From positions 1 through 14,261 of the forward strand of contig JAGNZB010000028.1 in assembly GCA_017984655.1 (NCBI GenBank): a stretch of 14,261 nucleotides of DNA. Reading direction: 5' to 3'. Below the pieces are notes generated by a model that worked only from the letters and a program-made list of their open reading frames with translations, was not told where the DNA came from and did no database searches. Position numbers and translations under genes: made by a program. The stretch's first letter is position 1, and every line of letters starts with the position of its first letter. Shown here piece after piece: positions 8,001 to 14,164 of this stretch. This stretch comes from Candidatus Altimarinota bacterium (GTDB lineage: Bacteria > Patescibacteriota > Gracilibacteria > RBG-16-42-10).

Positions 8001-8057
8001 TCTACAGATGGTGGCGAAGCCGTCAGTGAGATACAAACCATCACAGTCACTCCCTAA
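5052..8057 (+). CDS. Large secreted protein with eight PKD-like domains
   Basis: A 1001-residue protein with a clear signal peptide (MKLKLVASIILISTIL, cleavage after FTALA). An in-frame TTG at 5025 could add nine residues, but ATG 5052 gives a textbook signal sequence and follows a pyrimidine tract like its neighbours, so it was chosen. Residues about 50-240 form an unrecognised, probably helical domain. PKD-type beta-sandwich repeats follow, each with a WDFGDG-like strand and an HxYxxxGxYxVxLxV strand. The WDFGDG positions are near residues 266, 362, 472, 572 (degenerate, YDWKI), 664 (YSWDFNSDG), 762, 863 and 951 (YSFDFGDS). There is no C-terminal anchor or sorting motif. PKD domains usually mediate protein or glycan contacts or act as stiff spacers, so a role as an extracellular stalk or adhesin is likely. 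It sits among pilin-like genes and just before the membrane-anchored PKD protein. Confidence 0.88.
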   Translation: MKLKLVASIILISTILAPFTALAAVDITATTAPGSQISSSPATVQPTSVPTNNLTASQQLTYVRSNMDTQSQWFLYISSYLKEVSDFILNVQPEKTDISGTIAAYSAALQKVGEDMKARQQVIPLEQAIMLSGFGLNILADSLVLAATALNDVKGSDEFFFPSMSLIGESLKGVSNNIMAIGYLASTNNGNIDVPEYQKQMDAAVFLYESLQILFTSRERTSEVRADLKNNLASKATNSTFQVINFDASGSQDPIGTIPNPSGFFWDFGDGYFGQGSYISHTYQKAGTYLVKLMVRGPSGFSATTAEVKITPVFPVAVVVTDKDSLLGPVPDETTLTASEPITISGLSSYDPANSGKLKLTWDFGDGKQDNGEDNAIVTHAYDVPGSYDLVLRVESGGLAGVAKKKIKVLSSPPSIKMQVRTATQPTWSRAEKTFFSQNIFGATDLDFTAQESIGALVPGFNARTKIVSAEWDFGDATEIITQDQNALNARQTVTHTYQKAGTYTVTLRMVDEAQNIGQVTKTLLLNDTNQPSADFDFQYDVGTSAITTATRLSFDASGSSAAQGVISRYDWKITSAANEVIFSSQQKQFPYSFPKPGRYDVSLQVSTNLGSVSGRVSQQFVVSSSAPLATFDFSFDPYIPNKVVFDASSSSDPDSNDTLSYSWDFNSDGKYDLSGNREPKLTKVLDTVGANTVTLQVTDASGLTATAQKVVTIGSLLVSSMKVKENTPALGIAPFTIMFEGNGFRSLATRTDTNSITRFVWDFGDGSPVVESTTINQGVQLQSHVYQNPGRYLATLKVFSQEGEEALSAYPVYVGDGGNPIASVFYTPSFPLTGSLLTSFTFDGSSSVNTLGKANQNLDYSWDFGDTSALANGAIVTHSYTKPGTYTVTLTVTDTVAGRINRTQVQAVVKDLPAQARFVSSPISGRAPLTVQFDASTSVDVDGTITEYSFDFGDSTTVVLRSPKTTHIYKQAGTYKVKLHIRSTDGGEAVSEIQTITVTP

Positions 8058-8077
8058 TTTTCTTACTCTCTCCCTCT

Positions 8078-10207
8078 ATGGACAACGATACTACTTCTGA
8101 TTTTCCACCAGATAAGAAAACACCAGCACAAGCCAAGGTCAATGACCGCTTTGCAGTCAAGGATACGGGGTCACGTAAGGCCACGGTCAGAACAGGCGGG
8201 GAGCAGGGCGCGCGGAAGTTGCTGATGTGGTTTGGTATTGGTTTTATCGTTATTTTTGTGATTGCCCTTTTGGTGGCAGCATTGAGTAGCGGTAGTAATA
8301 ATTTATTGTCAGCTTTTGGAGTAGAGACTGATATTCGGGCTGTCTTGTCACGAGTTAGTAATGTTGTTTTTGGAATTATCTTCGTCTGTGCCATCATCGC
8401 TTTGGTGATCGGTGGCTTCATGCATTTGGCAGCGCTGGGTGAACCAAATCAAGTAAGAAAAGCTCGTCGACTCCTATTTCGATCTTTTGTCACATTAGTC
8501 ATTACAGCTGTCTTGTGGATTATTTTTACGTTATTACTTGGCAATGTCTCACTGCCGACAACGAACAAACCGGTAGATACAGGCTTGCGGATCATCACTG
8601 AACCTGCGGCACTCACAGGAGCAGCTCCGTTTTCTGTCCAATTTCAAGCACAAGGGACTGCGACTACGGGCAACTTTTTTGGCTGGGACTTTGGTGATGG
8701 TGAAACAGGCACCGGTCCTTCACTCAGTCATGTCTTCCAGCGAGAAGGCCGATTTACGGTGACCCTGACGCTGACGGATGCGAATAATAATGAAACTGAG
8801 AAGACTACTACAGTAGTGATCAACAATATTCGTCCTACAGCTGTAGTAAAAGTAGATCCTATGAGCCTGACAGGACCAGCTCCGTTGCTAGTCAAGTTTG
8901 ATGGGACAGCTTCGCTTGATCCAAATGGTCAAATCACTGAGTCAGTGTGGAGCTTTGGTGACGACTCAGACAATACTACTGACTTGCAAACTGAACATAC
9001 CTATCAAGCAGAAGGTACTTATACTGCTACACTGACACTCAAAGATAACAACTTTGATGTCACTGAATATCCCGTAGTGATTACGGTGCTGCCACCACTG
9101 AATGGGCCCAAGATTCAGTTGAGTAGCACCCCACCAATTGAACTAACCGATGATAAGAAAATAATTCGTGGCGTGAAGCCCTTCTCAGTCCGCTTGAGTG
9201 CTGCAGATTCTACTGACGATGGTCAGATCGCTAGTTACCAATGGGATTATGGTGATGGCGACCGTCCAGAGGATGGGAAGATCGTCAATCATATTTTTAA
9301 AGAAAATGGTACCTACATCGTCAATGTGACACTCAAAGATAATGAAGGAAATACTAGCAGAGATAGTGTGACGGTGATTGTCGGTAATCCTAAGCAGCCA
9401 CCTACAGCTCAGATCAGTTCTACTCCAGCATTATCCACAAATGGTGGCGCACTCGAAGGCTCTTTTCCTTTTCCAGTGAGCTTTAGTGCTGAAAAGTCTG
9501 TCGATAGAGACGGTTCGATTGTTAGTTATGACTGGGACTTTGGTGATGGTACTGACAAGGTATCTGGGCAAAGAATTGATCATACCTTTACTCGAGCTGG
9601 TACATTTACCACGACATTGATTACCACTGACAATGATGGGCAGAAGAGTGCACCAGCTGCTTTGATTATCAAAGTGGTGGCGCCTACTTTGCAGCCACCA
9701 ACCATTCAGATTATTACTAATCCCAGCTCACCATCAGGCAACGCTCCTTTTACAGTTGCTTTTGATGCTTCTGGTTCACAGTCTCGCAATGGGAATATCA
9801 TCGCGTATGAATGGGACTTTGGTGATGGGGCGAAAGTGATTGGCAATGCCAAGATCTCTCATACCTATAATTCTCCTGGGGTTTACACTATGAAGCTGAT
9901 TGTTCGTGATACTGCGAACCAAACCAGTGAGCAGGTGCTTCCAGTTGCTGTCCGTGTTGCCGCTCCCGTGGCTCAGATCGATCCTAGTCGCGAGCGAGGA
10001 GTAGCTCCGCTATCAGTACTTTTCAATGCTTCTGCTTCTACTGGTAGCATTACTGATTTTCAGTGGGACTTCAATGATGGTACGCAGGGAATCGGTCGTA
10101 GTATCGAGCATGTATTTGATCAGGCTGGTATCTATGTCGTCCGTCTTCAGGTGACTGATGTTGCCGGTCAGGTTGATGAAGCTACAGTTCGAATAGTGGT
10201 CGAGTAA
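8078..10207 (+). CDS. Membrane-anchored pilin-like hairpin fused to six PKD domains
   Basis: A 709-residue protein. Residues 1-47 are polar and basic, probably cytoplasmic. A first membrane helix lies at about 48-69. Residues 90-154 resemble the operon's pilin hairpin: helices at 93-113 and 132-154 with the loop HLAALGEPNQVRKARR, aligning to the TAxGDxGxxxKAK loops of the paralogues. Six PKD domains follow outside the cell, with WDFGDG-type motifs near residues 203, 291 (VWSFGDDS), 389 (YQWDYGDGD), 486, 579 and 663 (WDFNDG). The protein stops right after the last domain (ATVRIVVE). The fusion suggests a PKD stalk planted in the membrane by, or polymerised with, the pilin-like subunits. It has no cleavable signal peptide. 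It starts 20 nt after the secreted PKD gene, behind a leader of only C, T and A. Confidence 0.88.
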   Translation: MDNDTTSDFPPDKKTPAQAKVNDRFAVKDTGSRKATVRTGGEQGARKLLMWFGIGFIVIFVIALLVAALSSGSNNLLSAFGVETDIRAVLSRVSNVVFGIIFVCAIIALVIGGFMHLAALGEPNQVRKARRLLFRSFVTLVITAVLWIIFTLLLGNVSLPTTNKPVDTGLRIITEPAALTGAAPFSVQFQAQGTATTGNFFGWDFGDGETGTGPSLSHVFQREGRFTVTLTLTDANNNETEKTTTVVINNIRPTAVVKVDPMSLTGPAPLLVKFDGTASLDPNGQITESVWSFGDDSDNTTDLQTEHTYQAEGTYTATLTLKDNNFDVTEYPVVITVLPPLNGPKIQLSSTPPIELTDDKKIIRGVKPFSVRLSAADSTDDGQIASYQWDYGDGDRPEDGKIVNHIFKENGTYIVNVTLKDNEGNTSRDSVTVIVGNPKQPPTAQISSTPALSTNGGALEGSFPFPVSFSAEKSVDRDGSIVSYDWDFGDGTDKVSGQRIDHTFTRAGTFTTTLITTDNDGQKSAPAALIIKVVAPTLQPPTIQIITNPSSPSGNAPFTVAFDASGSQSRNGNIIAYEWDFGDGAKVIGNAKISHTYNSPGVYTMKLIVRDTANQTSEQVLPVAVRVAAPVAQIDPSRERGVAPLSVLFNASASTGSITDFQWDFNDGTQGIGRSIEHVFDQAGIYVVRLQVTDVAGQVDEATVRIVVE

Positions 10208-10216
10208 AAAATGTTG

Positions 10217-10225
10217 TGCTATACT
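10217..10225 (+). promoter_or_regulatory. Possible internal promoter (extended -10) before the gene at 10244
   Basis: TGCTATACT is a TGn extended -10 with five of six TATAAT matches. No good -35 is seen 17 nt upstream (TGGTCG at best). A transcript starting near 10232 would have a leader of about 12 nt to the ATG at 10244, and would exclude the alternative ATG at 10211. It could set a separate expression level for the downstream pilin-like genes. Confidence 0.4.
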
Positions 10226-10243
10226 AGCAAGAATAGAATTTTT

Positions 10244-10930
10244 ATGACTTTTCAAAGGACATCTCGAAGTGGATTTGGGTTGATTGCTGCGCTGGTGATT
10301 TTTGGAGCTACGATGCTAGGTGCTCTGCCAGCTCATGCCCAGGTGCCTGGTATTGGCAATAGTCTTAGTCAAGCGGCAAGCTCAGTGAGTGGCGCTGCAT
10401 CATCAGCCGCAAACTCCCTGACTTCTCCTACATCGAATAATCCGACTCCCCCTAGTCCGACTACCACCAATCCTGCGGCCACTAGTGCGACAGGAGATAG
10501 TAATGCTACCAATCCTTATGCCCAGCTGGGGGCTGATGGTTATGATACGAGACCAGCTGCCCCACCGTCTTTCACTGTGCCTACCTATAGTTCAATCGAA
10601 GCGTATGTGACTTTATTGATCAACTTCTTACTCGACTTCCTCGCGCTAGGTGTTCTTGTGATGTTGATTTATGGTGGCTATCTGTATATCACCGCGATGG
10701 GGGACTCTGGAAAACAAAAAAAGTCGCGTGGTATTATGACTAGTGCGATTGTTGGGTTCTTCCTAGTGATTGTGTCATTTGCGATCGTGGCGACAATTAT
10801 TGCCGCCACAAGGCCGGGTGCGAATGAATGCGTCAATACTCAGCAGGGTGTTTGTCTCAATTCTAATGGTACTGGTTTGAAATTTGGTATTGGTACCGGT
10901 GTTGGCACTTTACTTGGTAGTATCTTCTAA
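10244..10930 (+). CDS. Pilin-like protein with S/P/T linker and paired cysteines
   Basis: A 228-residue exported protein. An in-frame ATG at 10211 would add 11 residues, but the ATG at 10244 gives a proper signal peptide (cleavage after PAHA at residue 32) and lies just downstream of a candidate promoter. Residues 33-95 are a Ser/Ala/Thr/Pro-rich linker. The hairpin has helices at about 122-145 and 164-187 and the loop YITAMGDSGKQKKSRG. The segment after it contains Cys196 and Cys204 (CVNTQQGVC), which could form a disulfide loop outside the membrane. The C-terminus is Gly-rich with alternating small and hydrophobic residues, ending GSIF. It starts 36 nt after the PKD gene and is followed after 5 nt by the next pilin-like gene. 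Pilin role inferred from hairpin similarity. Confidence 0.85.
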   Translation: MTFQRTSRSGFGLIAALVIFGATMLGALPAHAQVPGIGNSLSQAASSVSGAASSAANSLTSPTSNNPTPPSPTTTNPAATSATGDSNATNPYAQLGADGYDTRPAAPPSFTVPTYSSIEAYVTLLINFLLDFLALGVLVMLIYGGYLYITAMGDSGKQKKSRGIMTSAIVGFFLVIVSFAIVATIIAATRPGANECVNTQQGVCLNSNGTGLKFGIGTGVGTLLGSIF

Positions 10931-10935
10931 TTTTT

Positions 10936-11301
10936 ATGGGATCACTTTATTATCTTTATTCTGCACTGCTTCCTGCATACCCAAGTGGGTCGGGTTTGAT
11001 TTCTTCTCAGCGAATCGAATCAGTGGGAGTTTTTTACATCAATATTGCCTTGAGCTTTCTTGGTTTGATCGCTTTGGCGGTGATGATTTTTGGTGGTGTC
11101 AAAATGATTAGTGCTGCTGGTAATGGTGATCAGTTCAAAAGCGGTCGAGGTATTTTAGTCGGGGCAGTGATTGGCTTTGTTCTCATTATTATTTCTTTTG
11201 CAGTAGTCACTACTTTGGTTACTGTCTTTGGTACTCCTGGTGGAGCAGGGGCTTTGAATGGGGCGCCTGGTGTTTCTGTGGGTACTAGTATCTCATTTTA
11301 A
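10936..11301 (+). CDS. Small pilin-like protein
   Basis: A 121-residue protein with helices at about 34-54 and 73-95 and a loop SAAGNGDQFKSGRG that matches the operon consensus at the Gly, Asp and basic positions. Residues 1-30 are moderately hydrophobic with several Tyr but lack a typical signal-peptide start; insertion may rely on the first helix. The tail is Gly/Ala-rich and ends GVSVGTSISF. Its size is near that of processed VirB2/TrbC pilins, so it is one candidate for a main subunit. It starts 5 nt after the preceding stop with only TTTTT before the ATG, and the next gene begins 3 nt after its stop, so translational coupling is likely. Confidence 0.82.
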   Translation: MGSLYYLYSALLPAYPSGSGLISSQRIESVGVFYINIALSFLGLIALAVMIFGGVKMISAAGNGDQFKSGRGILVGAVIGFVLIIISFAVVTTLVTVFGTPGGAGALNGAPGVSVGTSISF

Positions 11302-11304
11302 TCT

Positions 11305-11781
11305 ATGTTGCAAAGATTACTTCTAGCTTCGATTGGCCTTCATAGTTGGTTTTTCTTCCCTCAAGCTCAGGCTGCGACCAGTACTGGTGCTACTATGGGT
11401 GGTTTTCTCAATACCAGTAGAGGATTACCAGTTGCTGATCCATCTCAGTATGCTGATCAATATCGGGGGGCGACATTTAGTCGGCTGACATCGACCAGAG
11501 ATGTCTTTGGACAGCTGACCGCCTTTGCTCTCAGTTTTATTGGTATGGTAGGAATTATGTTCCTCATTTACGCTGGTTTTGTCTATATCACTGCCAATGG
11601 AGAGCAGTCCAAGATCGACAAAGCCAAAAAGCTGGTCTGGGGCACACTCGTTGGCTTATTGATTGTCTTCGCTGTTTACGCTGTAGTGAGCTCAGCATTG
11701 TCACTCAGTAGCGCGATCAATACTGGTCTACGGGTTGGACCTCTCGAGGTCGGTCCTGGTGGTACCACATTACGTTTTTAG
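11305..11781 (+). CDS. Pilin-like protein with signal peptide
   Basis: A 158-residue exported protein. The signal peptide is residues 1-23 (LQRLLLASIG start, cleavage after AQA). Residues 24-65 are a polar extracellular segment. The hairpin has helices at about 71-92 and 110-131 and the loop YITANGEQSKIDKAKK, one of the closest matches to the consensus. The tail after residue 133 is Gly-rich (GLRVGPLEVGPGG) and ends TTLRF, like other members of the run. It starts 3 nt after the upstream stop and ends 3 nt before the next start. Together with the 10936 protein it is a good candidate for an abundant filament subunit; abundance cannot be judged from sequence. Confidence 0.85.
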   Translation: MLQRLLLASIGLHSWFFFPQAQAATSTGATMGGFLNTSRGLPVADPSQYADQYRGATFSRLTSTRDVFGQLTAFALSFIGMVGIMFLIYAGFVYITANGEQSKIDKAKKLVWGTLVGLLIVFAVYAVVSSALSLSSAINTGLRVGPLEVGPGGTTLRF

Positions 11782-11784
11782 TTT

Positions 11785-12888
11785 ATGAAAAAGAAATACT
11801 CTTCTGTGGTTTCCATTATCAGTCTTGTTGCTGTTTTCTTTGCCAGTGCTCAGGTGGCTTTTGCTGGTGTAGTTCAAGACTTTCTCGGTCAATATCTGTT
11901 GGCTTTTGAATCTCAATATCGTGACCCAGTAGCTGGCCAAGCTAATAGTCCTCAGGCTGATTATCGAACTCAATTAGTAAGTGGCCTGGATGCCTTGATC
12001 ACTTGTCTCTATGAAACTACTACGACAGGCCGTCCCAACTGGCAATTTGGTGGAGTTACTACCAATGATCCATCCACTACTTTGATGACCAAGATGATTG
12101 GTCCACCACTGCATCCTTGTGGAGCTCAGCAAGCTGCGATTGCCAATGTGCGAGCCAGAGCTGATGCTGATGCCAATGGCAAGTATCCAGCTGTGGTGAT
12201 CGCTGATCGTACTGCGAAAATTACATTTTGGCGAACTGGTGGTGGCGGTATTGCTCCGTATGATACTAATCTAGGAAACGCTGCTGGTCGTGATCAAGCT
12301 GCTCGTCAGAAGCTCAATGCTTTTAGTGACTGTCTTTTGCAACCCAGTGGTACTCAGACTGTAGTCCAGGCTTTGAATACGACGGATCCTGTAGCTATGA
12401 GAACTGCGATTCGGAATAATCAAAGTCATCCTTGCCGAGCTGTCTTGGTTGCTACTGAAAGTGCCCGTCCTGGCGGTGCTGTAGCAGCTCCAGGTGCGGC
12501 TGGTGCAAATCCTGGTGCTGATCCGGCTAATCCGGCCAACCCTGCCAACCCTGCCAACCCCGCTCCTACTGTTAGTGGTGCGCCTGCTGGTAATGGTACT
12601 ATTTATACTGGTCCTGGCTTCGTCAATGTCACCCCATTTTCGGTCTTTGGTAAAGTCAGTGTCGACAAGATTATCAATAATGTGATTAGTTATATTTCTG
12701 GTTTCTTGGCGATTATTGCCGTGCTTTCGATCATGTACGGTGGTGTGCTTTATATGACAGCTGGTGGTGACAATGGCAAGATCGGCAAAGCGAAGCAGAT
12801 TATTATGCTCACTGGTGTCGGTATTGTGGTTGCTTCGTTCTCATATATCGTGGTGGTGTTTGTGACTCGGATATTCTACGGATCATAA
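11785..12888 (+). CDS. Exported protein with two paired-cysteine modules and C-terminal pilin-like hairpin
   Basis: A 367-residue protein. The signal peptide ends after VAFA (residue 27). Residues 45-220 hold two related modules running from CL to HPC: Cys74 to Cys112 (with PNWQFGGVTT between) and Cys183 to Cys217 (RNNQSHPC). No known family was recognised for this module. A Pro/Ala/Asn linker with PAN repeats follows near 247-259. The hairpin comes last: helices at about 301-320 and 339-360, loop YMTAGGDNGKIGKAK. The end is FYGS, without the Gly/Phe tail. The next gene encodes a protein of the same layout (YRDP, CL, NWQ, HPC, YPA, CL, HPC, linker, hairpin), so the pair are paralogues. The cysteine modules should be outside the membrane and may be disulfide-closed. 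An adhesive or tip role is a guess. Confidence 0.85.
   Translation: MKKKYSSVVSIISLVAVFFASAQVAFAGVVQDFLGQYLLAFESQYRDPVAGQANSPQADYRTQLVSGLDALITCLYETTTTGRPNWQFGGVTTNDPSTTLMTKMIGPPLHPCGAQQAAIANVRARADADANGKYPAVVIADRTAKITFWRTGGGGIAPYDTNLGNAAGRDQAARQKLNAFSDCLLQPSGTQTVVQALNTTDPVAMRTAIRNNQSHPCRAVLVATESARPGGAVAAPGAAGANPGADPANPANPANPANPAPTVSGAPAGNGTIYTGPGFVNVTPFSVFGKVSVDKIINNVISYISGFLAIIAVLSIMYGGVLYMTAGGDNGKIGKAKQIIMLTGVGIVVASFSYIVVVFVTRIFYGS
12523..12567 (+). repeat. 9-bp tandem repeat encoding Pro-Ala-Asn
   Basis: Four units of CCnGCnAAn run from 12523 to 12558, the third and fourth identical (CCTGCCAAC), and a fifth degenerate unit follows. They encode a PAN-type linker between the cysteine modules and the pilin hairpin. 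Codons differ between the outer units, so some copies are not recent. Confidence 0.8.
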
Positions 12889-12897
12889 ATCTCTTTT

Positions 12898-14163
12898 ATG
12901 TTCAAATTTTCAATGATGCAAAAAAAAACAAGTGTGCTTGCGGTGGCACTGATGGCTTCACTGGTGTATGCAACTGCTATCTCTCCTTCGGTTGTTCATG
13001 CTGATGCTTATAATGATTGTGTGGTTTCTGCAGTGGATTCATTTCTTAGAACACATGCTCCAAATGACATGAATGTGACTGTGCAACAAGGAATTGAACG
13101 TACTTGTAGAACGCAGCATCCAGCTCCAGCCCCAAACGATCCAGCCTCAGCACCGAATGCTCCAGCTTCAGCTCCGAATGCTCCAGCTCAGGCACCGAAT
13201 GCTCCAGCTCAGGCATCGAGTGACAATGTGGCGACTACCTATATCACTGAAGAGAAGGTCAATGCGCGTGCAGCCTATCGTGATCCTAGCCGCAGTGAGG
13301 TTTTGGGTTTTCTGAATACGCTTGCTCAGTGTTTGAATACTACTAATAACTGGCAGACTGGCGGGGTGACTACAGTCGCTCAATTGAGAGCTCAACTCCT
13401 TAGTAATGAGTCTCATCCCTGTGCTGATCAGTACACTCCCGTAGTCACTATGCGTGATCAGCTGGCTACTGCACCAGCCACAGTTGTTTATCCAGCAATG
13501 ATTCGAGAGTATCGTTTGTCGGGTTTGAATAGTACTATCGGTGTTCAAATGCGTGACAATGCTACTTGGTCAGAGAAATTTGAGGCCTATTTTACCTGTC
13601 TTATGACAGAAACCGGTGGTCGTCCCAATTGGCAAACTGGTACGCCAGCACCAACGACTACTGCCCAACTCTTAACGGCCGTTCGTGACAATAATCAGCA
13701 TCCCTGCCATCAGGCTCGCGCGGACCTAGAGGCAGTTTCACGTCCTCAAGCTGCTGATCCAGCTAATGTGCCAGCCTCTAATAATGCTGCGCCAGCTCCC
13801 AATACTTCGTCTAACACAGCTGCAACAGGCGTGGATAATCGGCCTCTTTATCAAAGAATCGTAGCACCCAATAGTGCTGATGTTTTGACTCCTGCTTTTG
13901 TCAAAGACCGTAATCCTAGTGTCGCCGGTCTCGTCAATTATCTTTTCGACTTTTTTGTCCGCAGATTGTTACCATTGCTTTCCGGTGTGCTCGTGATTGT
14001 CATTATCTGGGCTGGCTTCCAATACATCATGGCGCAGGGTGACTCCGGTAAGGTCAAACAAGCAAAAGACACAATCTTGTTTTCGATTATTGGTCTGGTG
14101 ATTGCCTTGGCATCGCTCACGATCGTGACTATTCTCAATAATTTGCTCTTAGCTACTTCATAA
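12898..14163 (+). CDS. Exported protein with paired-cysteine modules and pilin-like hairpin (paralogue of upstream gene)
   Basis: A 421-residue protein. The signal peptide ends after VVHA (residue 35). Residues 41-70 hold an extra cysteine pair (DCVVSAV and IERTC). A Pro/Ala/Asn/Gln repeat linker covers about 75-107. Two modules follow: Cys145 to Cys175 (CLNTTNNWQTGGVTT, then NESHPC) and Cys234 to Cys270 (CLMTETGGRPNWQTG, then NNQHPC). A second Pro/Ala/Asn linker covers about 277-305. The hairpin at 357-413 has the loop YIMAQGDSGKVKQAK. It ends LLLATS. Compared with its upstream paralogue it gains the N-terminal cysteine pair and linker. Start ATG 12898 follows a CTCTTTT leader; the ATGs at 12913 and 12916 would also leave a signal peptide. 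The gene starts 9 nt after the preceding stop, and the next start is 1 nt after its own. Confidence 0.85.
   Translation: MFKFSMMQKKTSVLAVALMASLVYATAISPSVVHADAYNDCVVSAVDSFLRTHAPNDMNVTVQQGIERTCRTQHPAPAPNDPASAPNAPASAPNAPAQAPNAPAQASSDNVATTYITEEKVNARAAYRDPSRSEVLGFLNTLAQCLNTTNNWQTGGVTTVAQLRAQLLSNESHPCADQYTPVVTMRDQLATAPATVVYPAMIREYRLSGLNSTIGVQMRDNATWSEKFEAYFTCLMTETGGRPNWQTGTPAPTTTAQLLTAVRDNNQHPCHQARADLEAVSRPQAADPANVPASNNAAPAPNTSSNTAATGVDNRPLYQRIVAPNSADVLTPAFVKDRNPSVAGLVNYLFDFFVRRLLPLLSGVLVIVIIWAGFQYIMAQGDSGKVKQAKDTILFSIIGLVIALASLTIVTILNNLLLATS
13120..13224 (+). repeat. 21-bp tandem repeat encoding a Pro-Ala-rich linker
   Basis: Five consecutive 21-bp units begin at 13120, 13141, 13162, 13183 and 13204. 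The middle three are nearly the same and the last is degenerate. Each encodes seven residues of the type PA[SQ]APNA. The reading frame is kept whatever the copy number, so linker length could vary between strains. Confidence 0.8.
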
Positions 14164-14164
14164 T

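Noticed and set aside
10211..10243. ATG 10211 as start of the pilin-like gene
   Set aside because: The added residues (MLCYTSKNRIF) spoil the signal peptide and span a candidate -10 element; ATG 10244 is better.
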